DNA of 64,000 nucleotides from Streptomyces sp. NRRL S-1022 (GTDB taxonomy: Bacteria; Actinomycetota; Actinomycetes; Streptomycetales; Streptomycetaceae): contig NZ_JOIU01000033.1 of NCBI RefSeq assembly GCF_000720135.1, positions 13,038-77,037 of the forward strand, in the 5' to 3' direction. A program made the translations under genes and the position numbers. Below the pieces are notes generated by a model. That model saw only the letters and a list, made by a program, of their open reading frames with translations. It was not told where the DNA came from and searched no databases. Shown piece by piece: positions 15,453-23,533 of the stretch; within the stretch, counting starts at the first letter, position 1; every line of letters starts with the position of its first letter.

Positions 15453-16940
15453 TCAGCCCTCCTGCTCCACGGGGATCTTCTGCGGCGGCGGCGCCACCAC
15501 TCCGTTGAGCGAGGGCGAAGCGCCGTTCACCGGCTGCCCGTTGTCGCCCGTCGTGGCGAGCAGCTTGCGGGCCAGGCCCAGGCCCGTGCCGCCCATGGTG
15601 AGCGCCTTCGCGAACAGCTCGCCCATGCCGTCGGCGCCGTTGAGCAGCACCATGTTGTCGACGTTGCCGAACGCGGACGCGCCGGCCTGGACGATCTCCG
15701 GCCACTTCTCGGCGAGTTGCTGGGCGACGACCGCCTCCTGGTTCTCGGCCAGGGCCGCCGCCCGGGCCTTGATGGCCTCGGCCTCCGCCAGGCCCTGGGC
15801 CCGGGTCGCCTCGGCCTCCGCCAGACCCCTCGCCTGCGCGGCGGCAGCCTCGGCCTCACCGGTGGCCCGGGTGGCGGCGGCGCTCGCCGTACCCCGGGTC
15901 TGGGTCGCCTCGGCCTCGGCCGCCGCGGCGGTCTTCACCCGGGTCGCCTCGGCCGCCGCGGCCAGCTCGGTCTCCTTCGCCTTGGCCTGGGCCGCCGAGA
16001 TCCGCGCGTCGCGCTCGGCCTCGGCCAGCGTCCGCTTCTCGTAGGCCTGGGCGTCCGCCGGTTTGCGGACGTCCGCCTGGAGCTGCTGCTCGCGCCGGTT
16101 CGCCTCCAGTTCGGCGACCCGCGTCTCCTGCACCACGACCTCCTGCCGGGCCGCGGCCGCGGCGAGCGGTCCGGCCTGCTGGGCCTTGGCCGCCGCCTTG
16201 TCACGCTCGGCCTGGTAGCCGGCCTGGAGGATCTCGCTGTCCCGGGTGGCCTCCGACATCCGGGCCGCCGCCTGCTGCTCGGCCTCCGTGGCCAGCCGGT
16301 TCGCCTCCGCCTGCGCGATGCGGGCGTCCCGCTGGACGGCCGCCGCGTGCGGCATCGCCAGGTTCTGGATGTACCCGGTCGGATCCTCGATCTCGTGGAT
16401 CTGCAGCGAGTCCACGATCAGACCGAGCTTCTCCATCTCCGTACCGCAGGCCGCCCGGGTCTGCCCGGTCAGCTTCTCCCGGTCGCGGATCATGTCCTCG
16501 ACCGTCAACCCGCCCACGATGGACCGCAGATGACCGGCGAAGACGTTGTGCACCCGCTCCGCCATCAGCCGCTGCTGGTCCAGGAACCGGCGGGCCGCGT
16601 TCGCGATCGACACGAAGTCGTCGCCCACCTTGAAGATGACCACGCCCCGCACCTTCAGCGGAATGCCCTGGTGCGTCACGCAGTCCACGTGCAGCTCGGT
16701 CTCGTTCAGGTCCAGCGAGAGCTTGCGCACCGCCTGCACCCCGGGCAGCACCAGCGTGCCCCGCCCGGTGACGATGCGGAAGCCCATGCCCTCCTCCAGG
16801 CCCTCCGTGCGGTGGTTCGACCCGGAGATGACGAGTGCCTCGTTCGGCTCGGCGACCCGCCACATCATCTTGAACAGACCGATCAGTACGAGGACGGCCA
16901 CGACGACCGCCCCCGCAACGACGCCGACAACCATCGGCAT
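15453..16940 (-). CDS. Flotillin-like SPFH/band 7 membrane scaffold protein
   Basis: Predicted 495 aa. One N-terminal transmembrane helix (residues about 5-25) is followed by an SPFH domain (EPNEALVISG, VTHQGIPLKVRGVVIFKVGD, MAERVHNVFAGHLRSIVGGL, VDSLQIHEIEDP) and then a long Ala/Glu/Arg coiled coil with many EAEATRAQGLAEAEA-type repeats, ending in a Gly-rich tail. This is the flotillin layout: oligomeric scaffolds of ordered membrane domains. ATG 16940 is chosen for AAGGGGGC just upstream rather than the ATG further out. The neighbouring small NfeD-like gene is the usual partner. Confidence 0.9.
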   Translation of the reverse strand: MPMVVGVVAGAVVVAVLVLIGLFKMMWRVAEPNEALVISGSNHRTEGLEEGMGFRIVTGRGTLVLPGVQAVRKLSLDLNETELHVDCVTHQGIPLKVRGVVIFKVGDDFVSIANAARRFLDQQRLMAERVHNVFAGHLRSIVGGLTVEDMIRDREKLTGQTRAACGTEMEKLGLIVDSLQIHEIEDPTGYIQNLAMPHAAAVQRDARIAQAEANRLATEAEQQAAARMSEATRDSEILQAGYQAERDKAAAKAQQAGPLAAAAARQEVVVQETRVAELEANRREQQLQADVRKPADAQAYEKRTLAEAERDARISAAQAKAKETELAAAAEATRVKTAAAAEAEATQTRGTASAAATRATGEAEAAAAQARGLAEAEATRAQGLAEAEAIKARAAALAENQEAVVAQQLAEKWPEIVQAGASAFGNVDNMVLLNGADGMGELFAKALTMGGTGLGLARKLLATTGDNGQPVNGASPSLNGVVAPPPQKIPVEQEG

Positions 16941-17073
16941 ACGCCCCCTTTGCATGGTGCCCGTCCGGCACCGAACGAAGGGAGTGTGCGCCTGCCGGGG
17001 GCCGGGGTGAAGACGCCGGCGAATCCTTGTTGCAATCTTGACGCACGCCGCCCTCACCTGGGGCGACGGGCGC

Positions 17074-17292
17074 TCAACTGTCGTACGCCGCGGTGACGTA
17101 GACCGTTCTCGGCGGCAGGTGCTCCATGACCATCACCACCGTCCCGGTGGTGATCCGGGACCTGCCGTCGGCCGGATGGGCGAGGAAGTGTTCCGCGCCG
17201 CCGCGTACCCGCACGATCACCTCGCCCACCAGACCGGGCCCGACCGTCCCCGTCACCCGCCCCATCAGCCCGACCATCGACGCGTCCTCCAT
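17074..17292 (-). CDS. Small NfeD-like OB-fold protein
   Basis: Predicted 72 aa without membrane helices. Sequence GLMGRVTGTVGPGLVGEVIV, SRITTGTVVMVMEHLPPRTV and YVT fits the soluble OB-fold seen in NfeD C-termini, and these are characteristically paired with flotillins as here. ATG 17292 follows TACGCT (17304-17299) at 6 nt, so the transcript is probably leaderless. It lies upstream of flotillin on the same strand with a 133-base gap. Confidence 0.7.
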   Translation of the reverse strand: MEDASMVGLMGRVTGTVGPGLVGEVIVRVRGGAEHFLAHPADGRSRITTGTVVMVMEHLPPRTVYVTAAYDS

Positions 17293-17318
17293 GGCCCCAG
17301 CGTACGGGCGGAGCCCCG

Positions 17319-18743
17319 TCACACGGCCGGGTCGTCCGCGTCCGCCCGCCGCGGCGGCCACAGCTCGTGCCAGCGCAGCTCCGCCTCCAGCTGCGCGGCC
17401 AGGGACACCAGGAGCGGTTCGCTGTGGGCCGGGCCGAGCAGCTGCGCGCCCACCGGGAGTCCGGAACCGGTGAAACCGGCGGGCACGTTCACCCCCGGCC
17501 AGCCGAGCACGTTCCACGGCCAGGCGTACGGGCAGGCCGCGATGATCGCCCGGTCGGTGGCCAGCCCGCCGAGCCGGGAGAAGGCGCCGATCCGCGGCGG
17601 GGGCAGGGCGGTCGTCGGCGCGAGGACCACGTCGTACGACCCGAAGAACGCGCCGATCCGCCGGTGCAGCACCGCCTCCGCCCGCCGGGCCGCCCGCAGC
17701 GGGGCCCCGCCGAGCAGCCGGCCGAGCCGGGCCGCGCCCCGGGTGCGCGGGTCGAGCAGCGCGGGATCGGGTGCCTCGCGGACCCACTCGGCGATGCCGG
17801 CGGTGGCCCGTGGCACGAAGGTCAGCCCGATCTGCCCGTACGGCGGGTCGGCCTCCTCCACCACGTGGCCCAACCCGGCCAGTCTTTCCGCGAGTTCGAC
17901 GACCCGGGCGCGGATCTCCGGGTGCAGCCGGGCGGCCACGGCGGTGAACGGCGGCTTCAGGGACAGGGCGATGCGCAGCCGGCCCGGGTCGCGGCCGGCC
18001 GCGTCCGCCACCACCAGCGCGGGCGGCCGGTGCCGGTCGCGGTCGTGGTTGCCGCTCGCCGCGTCCAGCAGCAGGGCCGCGTCGGCGACCGTACGGGCGA
18101 GGGTGCCGTTGACCGTGATGCCGTGGAAGGACTCGGCGCGCGGCCAGGTCGAGACGCGGCCGCGCTGCGGCTTGATGCCGATCAGGTGGGTCCAGGAGGC
18201 GGGGATGCGCACCGAGCCGGCGCCGTCGGAGCCGAGCGCGGCCGGGACGAGGCCGGCGGCGACGGCCGCGGCCGACCCGCCCGAGGAGCCGCCCGGCGTG
18301 TGGCCGGTGTTCCACGGGTTGCGGGTCTCGCCGAAGGCCGGCCCCTCGGTGAACGGCCACTGTCCCAGCTCGCAGGTGTTCGTCTTGCCCACGATCACCG
18401 CACCGGCCGCACGCAGCCGCCGTACCGCCTCCCCGTCCGCGGCCACCGGCGGGAAGACGCCCCGGCAGCCGAACGCGGTCGGCTCACCCGCCACGTCCAT
18501 GTCGTCCTTCACCGCCACCGGCACCCCGAGCAGCGGGCGCCGCCCGCCGGCGGCCAACTCCCGGTCGGCGGCGTCCGCTTCGGCGAGCGCGGCCTCGGCG
18601 CGCACGATCCGGAAGGCGTTGAGCGTCGCCCGCGCCCCCTCGATCCGCGCCAGCGCCTGCTCCACCAGCTCCCGGGAACTCATCTCCCCGTCGGCAAGAG
18701 CACGACAACTCTCCGCAAGACCCGCGGCACGGTCGGGCGTCAT
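17319..18743 (-). CDS. Amidase-signature (AS) family hydrolase
   Basis: Predicted 474 aa. The Ser-cisSer-Lys triad is visible: Lys79 in GVPVAVKDDMD, Ser153/154 in TPGGSSGGSAAAVA, and nucleophile Ser177 in GSDGAGSVRIPAS. Other family blocks are GAVIVGKTNTCELG and GIKPQRGRVSTWPR and DVVLAPTTALPPP. It hydrolyses an amide bond in an unknown substrate; it is not GatA, given no GatB/GatC neighbours. GAGGTG about 8 nt upstream supports ATG 18743. Confidence 0.92.
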   Translation of the reverse strand: MTPDRAAGLAESCRALADGEMSSRELVEQALARIEGARATLNAFRIVRAEAALAEADAADRELAAGGRRPLLGVPVAVKDDMDVAGEPTAFGCRGVFPPVAADGEAVRRLRAAGAVIVGKTNTCELGQWPFTEGPAFGETRNPWNTGHTPGGSSGGSAAAVAAGLVPAALGSDGAGSVRIPASWTHLIGIKPQRGRVSTWPRAESFHGITVNGTLARTVADAALLLDAASGNHDRDRHRPPALVVADAAGRDPGRLRIALSLKPPFTAVAARLHPEIRARVVELAERLAGLGHVVEEADPPYGQIGLTFVPRATAGIAEWVREAPDPALLDPRTRGAARLGRLLGGAPLRAARRAEAVLHRRIGAFFGSYDVVLAPTTALPPPRIGAFSRLGGLATDRAIIAACPYAWPWNVLGWPGVNVPAGFTGSGLPVGAQLLGPAHSEPLLVSLAAQLEAELRWHELWPPRRADADDPAV

Positions 18744-18865
18744 GGGGGAGCACCTCCGGGAGGGCCGGGCACGATGTCTACCGAACGGTAACCTCCGCAC
18801 GGCGGCGGGCACACGGTTTTCCCGCGGCGGATGCACGGATGTCGCACGGGTGGCCGGACCGGCCG

Positions 18866-19831
18866 TCACCGCGCCAGCAGCCGGCGCAGCCAGGCGACGC
18901 GGGCCGTGCGGGCCGTGCGGGAGAGGGAGGCCTCCGGGGCGAGGGTGTCGAAGCCGTGGCAGCCACCCGGCCAGACGTGGAGTTCGGCCACGCCGCCGGC
19001 CTGCCAGATGCGCGAGGCGTAGCCGACCACCTCGTCCCGGAAGGTCTCCGCCGAGCCGACGTCCAGGAAGGCCGGGGGCAGGCCGGAGAGGTCGGCGGCG
19101 CGGGCCGGGGCCGCGTAGGGGGAGACGTCCGGGCCGCCGCGGCGGTCGCCGAGCAGGGCCGTCCAGGCGGTTTCGTTGGCGGTGCGGTCCCACACGCCCC
19201 GGCCGGCCATCTGACGGCTGGAGGGGGTGTCGTTGCGGTCGTCCAGCATCGGGCACATCAGCAGCTGGCCGAGCGGGCGCGGGCCCCGCCGGTCCCGGCA
19301 CAGCAGGGCGAGCGCCGCCGTCAGCCCGCCGCCGGCGCTGGCGCCCGCGACCACGATCCGGTCCGGGTCGCCGCCGATCTCCCGGGCGTGCTCCGCGGTC
19401 CACAGCAGTCCGGCGTACACGTCCTCGACGGGTGCCGGGTGCGGGTGTTCGGGCGCCAGCCGGTACTCCACCGACACCACCACCGCGCCCAGTTCGCGGG
19501 CCCAGGCCAGGGGTTCGGTCACGCCGGCCCGGTTGGTGCCGGCCACCAGGCCGCCGCCGTGCACGTGGTAGACGACCGGCAGCCCGGTCCGGGCGGGAGC
19601 GGCGGTGGGCCGGCACACGAGGAGGGACACCTCGGGGTCGCCCTCGGGTCCGGGCACCGAACGGTCCTCCGCCTCGAAGGCGCCGTCCAGGGTCACGTCG
19701 ATCAGCCCGAGGGCGGCGGTGCGCCGGGCGGCCTCGACGTCGTCCGGGGTGAGGCCGGGCGCGAGCACCTCCGGGAACGACTCCAGCACGGTGGCGAGCT
19801 CCGGATCGAACGGCGGCGGGACCAAGGACAT
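18866..19831 (-). CDS. HSL-family alpha/beta hydrolase (carboxylesterase)
   Basis: Predicted 321 aa. The oxyanion-hole motif HGGG (residues 91-94) and the nucleophile elbow GASAGG (Ser165) are those of the hormone-sensitive-lipase esterase family; the acid and His are likely in FLDVGSAETFRDE and GGCHGFD. VVSVEYRLAPEHPHPAPVED is the standard spacer block. GGAGGAG precedes ATG 19831. It lies downstream of the FMN reductase gene, but a strong hairpin region separates them. Confidence 0.92.
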   Translation of the reverse strand: MSLVPPPFDPELATVLESFPEVLAPGLTPDDVEAARRTAALGLIDVTLDGAFEAEDRSVPGPEGDPEVSLLVCRPTAAPARTGLPVVYHVHGGGLVAGTNRAGVTEPLAWARELGAVVVSVEYRLAPEHPHPAPVEDVYAGLLWTAEHAREIGGDPDRIVVAGASAGGGLTAALALLCRDRRGPRPLGQLLMCPMLDDRNDTPSSRQMAGRGVWDRTANETAWTALLGDRRGGPDVSPYAAPARAADLSGLPPAFLDVGSAETFRDEVVGYASRIWQAGGVAELHVWPGGCHGFDTLAPEASLSRTARTARVAWLRRLLAR

Positions 19832-19958
19832 CGCGACTCCTCCCAGGATGCGTCTGACGCGTAGGCGCACCGGGCGGTGGCCCGTTGCCGGGCGGACCCC
19901 CCCTCCTCCGGCGGCGGCCCCCTCGTCGGGCGCGCCGCCACGGCGTACCCGGTCACCA

Positions 19959-20072
19959 GCCGTCTACCCCGTCCCGCCCGGACGACGACCTGCGAAAGCC
20001 GTGCTCCGCCGGCCGGGCCCCCGGCGGCGGAGCGGCTCGCGGGGTTCGGACGGGCGGGACGGGGTAGACGGC
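19959..20072. repeat. Perfect 22-bp inverted repeat enclosing a further GC-rich hairpin
   Basis: The left arm at 19959-19980 (GCCGTCTACC...CGCCCG) is exactly reverse-complementary to the right arm at 20051-20072. The 70-base interior contains its own potential stem (GCTCCGCCGG against CGGCGGAGC around 20010-20035). The 300-base gap 19871-20170 holds no gene. It could be a very large terminator or attenuator structure after the FMN reductase gene or a small non-coding element. Confidence 0.8.
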
Positions 20073-20101
20073 AGGGCCGGAGCCGCGGTGGCTCCGGCCC
20101 T
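20073..20101 (-). terminator. Hairpin terminator after the FMN reductase gene
   Basis: A perfect 12-bp stem, AGGGCCGGAGCC (20073-20084) with GGCTCCGGCCCT (20090-20101), closes a 5-base loop about 70 bases after the reductase stop. It abuts the right arm of the large inverted repeat. No U-run follows, as is common in Streptomyces. Confidence 0.75.
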
Positions 20102-20170
20102 TGCCGGGGGGTACGGCTCGGACGCCTGCGGGGAGTCCTGCGGTCGGCTCCGCGCCGGGGTCCGGGCGGT

Positions 20171-20728
20171 TCAGGCCGCCGCGCCCACGGTGCCGTGCAG
20201 GCGGGCCACGACCTCGGTCAGCTGGGCGGCGACCTCGGCGTCGTCGGCCGGGTGGGTCTCGGCGAAGCGGGTCAGGGAGCCGGGGATGGCCAGCTTGATG
20301 TCCTCGATCACCTTGCCGCCGGCGATGCCCACGGCCTTGCGGGCCTCGTCCTGCGCCCACACGCCGCCGTACTGGCCGAAGGCGGTGCCGATCACGGCGA
20401 CGGGCTTGCCGCCGAAGGCGCCGGCACCGTACGGGCGGGACAGCCAGTCGATGGCGTTCTTCAGGACGGCCGGGATGGTGCCGTTGTACTCGGGCGAGAA
20501 GAGCAGGAACGCGTCGGCGGCCCGGGCGGCCTCGCGCAGCCTGGCGGCGGCGGCCGGGACGCCGCCCTCCACGTCGATGTCCTCGTTGTAGAACGGGACG
20601 TCGGCCAGGCCCTCGAACAGCTCGATCTCGGCGCCCTCCGGCGCGAGCTTCACGGCCGCCTCGGCGAGCTGGCGGTTGTGCGAACCGGCGCGGAGGCTGC
20701 CGACGAGCGCGAGGATGCGAACGGACAT
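20171..20728 (-). CDS. NADPH-dependent FMN reductase-like flavoprotein
   Basis: Predicted 185 aa. The N-terminal GSLRAGSHNRQLAEAA is the FMN phosphate-binding loop, and FSPEYNGTIPAVLKNAIDWL is the diagnostic block of the NADPH_FMN_red (flavodoxin-like, chromate/quinone reductase) family. ATG 20728 is followed by the family N-terminus VRILALVGSLRAG. The gene is divergent from a TetR regulator, with two palindromic operators between them, so it is very likely the regulator's target, induced by a quinone, azo compound or electrophile. Confidence 0.9.
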   Translation of the reverse strand: MSVRILALVGSLRAGSHNRQLAEAAVKLAPEGAEIELFEGLADVPFYNEDIDVEGGVPAAAARLREAARAADAFLLFSPEYNGTIPAVLKNAIDWLSRPYGAGAFGGKPVAVIGTAFGQYGGVWAQDEARKAVGIAGGKVIEDIKLAIPGSLTRFAETHPADDAEVAAQLTEVVARLHGTVGAAA

Positions 20729-20765
20729 GGGAACTCCAAAGGGCTGAAACATCGCTGTCACGATC

Positions 20766-20814
20766 CGGACCGGGGTCCGTTTAGCTTTCTACCACCCTAA
20801 GCGGACCAGGGTCC
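20766..20814. promoter_or_regulatory. Two TetR-type operators between FMN reductase and TetR genes
   Basis: Site 1, CGGACCGGGGTCCG (20766-20779), has perfect 6-base arms CGGACC/GGTCCG. Site 2, GGACCAGGGTCC (20803-20814), has 5-base arms GGACC/GGTCC. Their centres are exactly 36 bp apart. Site 2 overlaps the -35 zone of the TetR promoter (-10 TACGCT at 20834-20839, 6 nt before ATG 20846), and site 1 lies in the upstream region of the reductase. The arrangement implies repression of both genes. Confidence 0.75.
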
Positions 20815-20845
20815 AGTTTTCTTCCCGATGCTTTACGCTGTCTTC

Positions 20846-21508
20846 ATGTCCAGCGCCCTGCCCCCCTTCCCCAGGCCTCAGGAGCCCCTCGACGCACCCC
20901 AGTTGCTGGAAGTCGGCTCGCTGTCCGACGAGCCGTGCCTGCGCGCCGACGCGGCCCGCAACCGGGCCCGGCTGCTGGAGGCCGCGGCCCGGCTGATCGC
21001 CGAGCACGGGGTGGCCGGCGTCACCATGGAGGCGGTGGCCGCCGCCGCCGAGGTGGGCAAGGGCACCGTCTTCCGCCGCTTCGGCGACCGCACCGGGCTG
21101 CTGACGGCCCTGCTCGACCACTCGGCCAAGCAGCTCCAGGCCGACTTCCTGAGCGGACCGCCTCCGCTGGGCCCCGGCTCACCGCCCCTGGAGCGGCTGC
21201 GGGCGTTCGGCGTGGCGGTGCTCTACCGCACGGCCGAGCAGCTGGACCTGCAGCTGGCCGCCCAGCCGGAGCCGACCCGCCGGTTCACCCACCCCGCGTT
21301 CGGCTCGCTGCGCATGCACATCACGGTGCTGCTCCGGCAGATCGTGCCGGGCGCCGACTGCGACCTGCTCGCCCACACCCTGCTGGCGGCGCTGGACCCC
21401 GCGCTGATCCACCACCTGACCCGGCAGCGCGGGCTGCCCATGGAGCGGCTGGAGGCCGGCTGGTTCGACCTGGTCGCCCGGGTGACCGGCACGGAGGCGC
21501 CGCGCTGA
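20846..21508 (+). CDS. TetR-family transcriptional regulator
   Basis: Predicted 220 aa. The N-terminal HTH is clear: RARLLEAAARLIAEHGVAGV, TMEAVAAAAEVGKGTVFRRF, GDRTGLLTALLDH. The C-terminal ligand domain is variable and helical. ATG 20846 follows TACGCT at 6 nt, so the mRNA is probably leaderless; an in-frame ATG at 20828 lies within the promoter and is rejected. It probably represses the divergent FMN reductase and itself through the two GGACC-N2-GGTCC sites. Confidence 0.9.
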   Translation: MSSALPPFPRPQEPLDAPQLLEVGSLSDEPCLRADAARNRARLLEAAARLIAEHGVAGVTMEAVAAAAEVGKGTVFRRFGDRTGLLTALLDHSAKQLQADFLSGPPPLGPGSPPLERLRAFGVAVLYRTAEQLDLQLAAQPEPTRRFTHPAFGSLRMHITVLLRQIVPGADCDLLAHTLLAALDPALIHHLTRQRGLPMERLEAGWFDLVARVTGTEAPR

Positions 21509-21513
21509 CCGTC

Positions 21514-21549
21514 GTACCGGACCGGGAGGGTCGGCCACCCGGCCGGTAC
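21514..21549. terminator. Probable bidirectional terminator hairpin
   Basis: GTACCGG (21514-21520) pairs with CCGGTAC (21543-21549), and GGGT/ACCC inside adds an inner stem. It sits between two convergent genes. Confidence 0.5.
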
Positions 21550-21565
21550 CGGGCCCGGCGTCCGG

Positions 21566-22714
21566 TCAGTCGCCCTCCCCGGTGAACACCGCCACCAGGC
21601 CCTGGGGGGCGTCCGCGCGGAACAGCAGGTCCTGGCCGCGCGCGGAGTCCGTCGCGGACGCCTCCGCGCGCCGGAACATCCGGGCCTCGTAGGCGGCCAG
21701 CGCGGCCTCGGTGTCCCCGGGGGCCGCCGCCAGCGCGAGGCCCAGTTCGGCGCCGTCGAGCAGGGCCAGGTTGGCGCCCTCGCCCGCGAACGGCGACATC
21801 AGGTGGGCGGCGTCCCCGAGCAGCGTGACCCCCGGGACCCGGTCCCAGCGGTGGCCGGCCGGCAGGGCGTGGATCCGGCGCGGCACCAGCGCCCCGTCCG
21901 CGTCCGCGACCAGCGCCCGCAGGCTCTCGTCCCAGCCGTCGAACTCCTTGAGCACGGCCGCCTTGGCCGCCTCGGTGTCGGTGAAGTCGATGCCGTCCAG
22001 CCAGTCCTCCGGTGCCGTCACCGCGGCGTACACGTGCAGGCTGCCGTCGGTCTCCCGGTGGGCGAGGAAGCCGCGGCCGGGGCCGAGCGCGAACAGCATG
22101 CCGCCGCCGGCCACCGCCGCGCTCGCCGGGTGGCGCAGCTCCGCCTCCCGCAGGTCCGCCTCCACGAAGGACACGCCCGTGTACGCGGGCCGGGCGGCGG
22201 AGAGCAGCGGGCGCACCCGCGACCAGGCGCCGTCCGCGCCGACCAGCACATCGGTGGTGAACGCGGTGCCGTCCGCGAGCGTCACCCGGTGCCGGCCACC
22301 GTCCAGCGGGCGGGCGCCGGTGACCTTGGCGCCCCAGCGGACCGTGTCCGCGGGCAGTGAGCCGAGCAGCAGTGCGCGCAGGTCCCCGCGGTCGATCTCG
22401 GGGCGTCCGCCGGTGCCGTCGTCGGGCTCGGCCAGGTGGACGGTGCCGTACCGGTCGAGGACCCGGGTGGCCTGGCCGCCGGGGTGGACCCGGGCGAGGA
22501 ACTCCTCGTACAGCCCGGCGGCCCGCAGCGCCTCCTGGCCGGAGTCCTCGTGGATGTCGAGCATGCCGCCCTGGGTCCGGGCGCCGGCCGACGCCTCCAG
22601 GTCGAACAGCGCGGCCTCGATGCCGTGCACGTGCAGCACGCGGGCCAGGGCGAGCCCGCCGAGGCCCGCGCCGACGACGGCGACGGGGTGGTGGGGGAGG
22701 GGTGCGGCGGTCAT
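21566..22714 (-). CDS. FAD-dependent aromatic/tetracycline-type monooxygenase
   Basis: Predicted 382 aa. It has the FAD Rossmann GxGxxG (VAVVGAGLGGLALARVL), the GD/DG motif DVLVGADGAWSRVRP, and the second FAD motif TLLGDAAHLMSPFAGEGANL. This is the class A flavoprotein monooxygenase layout closest in style to TetX-like proteins (GGMLDIHEDSGQEALRAAGL). Its ATG overlaps the stop of the upstream TetR in ATGA, so both are one operon. It may hydroxylate and inactivate the ligand sensed by the TetR. Confidence 0.9.
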   Translation of the reverse strand: MTAAPLPHHPVAVVGAGLGGLALARVLHVHGIEAALFDLEASAGARTQGGMLDIHEDSGQEALRAAGLYEEFLARVHPGGQATRVLDRYGTVHLAEPDDGTGGRPEIDRGDLRALLLGSLPADTVRWGAKVTGARPLDGGRHRVTLADGTAFTTDVLVGADGAWSRVRPLLSAARPAYTGVSFVEADLREAELRHPASAAVAGGGMLFALGPGRGFLAHRETDGSLHVYAAVTAPEDWLDGIDFTDTEAAKAAVLKEFDGWDESLRALVADADGALVPRRIHALPAGHRWDRVPGVTLLGDAAHLMSPFAGEGANLALLDGAELGLALAAAPGDTEAALAAYEARMFRRAEASATDSARGQDLLFRADAPQGLVAVFTGEGD

Positions 22715-23391
22715 GGGGCCTCCTGGCCTTCGGTCGGTACGGCGGTCCGCTCGATGCCGTTGATCAGGGCGCGGAAGGCCCAGGACAGGCGGGCCCCGGG
22801 GGTGCCGGAGAGCAGGGCCTCCGCGTCGGCGGCGATGTGCGGGTGGGTGGCGGCGGGCGCCTCGCGCAGGGCCCGGGTCAGCGCCTGCCACTCGTCCGGC
22901 GACTGGTTGCCGGCGTGCTCGGCGGCGGTCGCCGTGGCGTGCTGCAGCAGCAGGTCCACGCCCCAGGCCGCCTGGGCGGCGGGCACCCCGCCGTCACGCA
23001 GGAGCCGCAGCAGGGTCTCGATCAGGTGCAGGTAGTGCGGTCCGCTCGGCCGGGCGGTCAGCGCCGAGCGGGCCAGCGAGGGGTGCTCCAGGAGCATCGC
23101 GGTGTAGTTGGTCAGCACCCGCTCCAGCCGCTCCCGCCAGCCGCCCTCGGCCGGCGCCGGACCGACAGTGCCGAGCAGTTCGTCGAGGACGGCCGCGTGC
23201 AGCTCGTCGGTGTTGCGGACGTACACGTAGAGCGAGGCGGGGCCGGTGTCGAGTTCCCGGGCGAGCCGGCGCATGGTCACCTTGGCCAGCCCTTCCGCCC
23301 GCAGGATCGCGACGGCGGCGGCGACGATGCCCTCCCGGGTCAGGGCGGGTTTGGCGGGGCGCTCCCGGCGGGAGCGTGGAGCGTCGTTCAT
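22711..23391 (-). CDS. TetR-family regulator with TetR-type C-terminal domain
   Basis: Predicted 226 aa. HTH: PALTREGIVAAAVAILRAEG, VTMRRLARELDTGPASLYVY, VRNTDELHAAVLDELLG. The ALYVYVRN-type recognition helix and the C-terminal pattern (HPSLARSALTARPSGPHYLH) place it near tetracycline-repressor-type proteins. It is first in a two-gene operon with the flavin monooxygenase and is preceded by three phased palindromes, which it probably binds to repress its own operon. Confidence 0.9.
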   Translation of the reverse strand: MNDAPRSRRERPAKPALTREGIVAAAVAILRAEGLAKVTMRRLARELDTGPASLYVYVRNTDELHAAVLDELLGTVGPAPAEGGWRERLERVLTNYTAMLLEHPSLARSALTARPSGPHYLHLIETLLRLLRDGGVPAAQAAWGVDLLLQHATATAAEHAGNQSPDEWQALTRALREAPAATHPHIAADAEALLSGTPGARLSWAFRALINGIERTAVPTEGQEAP

Positions 23392-23398
23392 GCCGTAA

Positions 23399-23440
23399 CG
23401 AACATGTTCGCCACGAACAAGTTCGTGGCGAACGCGTTCG
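23399..23440. promoter_or_regulatory. Three phased palindromic operators, 15-bp spacing
   Basis: Three CGAAC-N2-GTTCG palindromes lie end to end: CGAACATGTTCG (23399-23410), CCACGAACAAGTTCGTGG (23411-23428) and CGAACGCGTTCG (23429-23440). Their centres are at 23404.5, 23419.5 and 23434.5, exactly 15 bp apart. They begin 8 bases upstream of the TetR start and are in the divergent gap towards the LacI gene, so they may control both directions. Confidence 0.85.
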
Positions 23441-23533
23441 CACCGTCGCGTGATGTGCCGTGTTTGTCGAACGATGAACCACCTTGCCCCGCCCGGCCCC
23501 GGTCCCCGCCCCTCTGCCAAGATGCGGTCTGTC

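Noticed and set aside
14997..17096. A 699-codon plus-strand frame across the cupin and flotillin genes
   Set aside because: It is the mirror of the flotillin coiled coil; repetitive Leu/Gly/Arg composition and no recognisable family.
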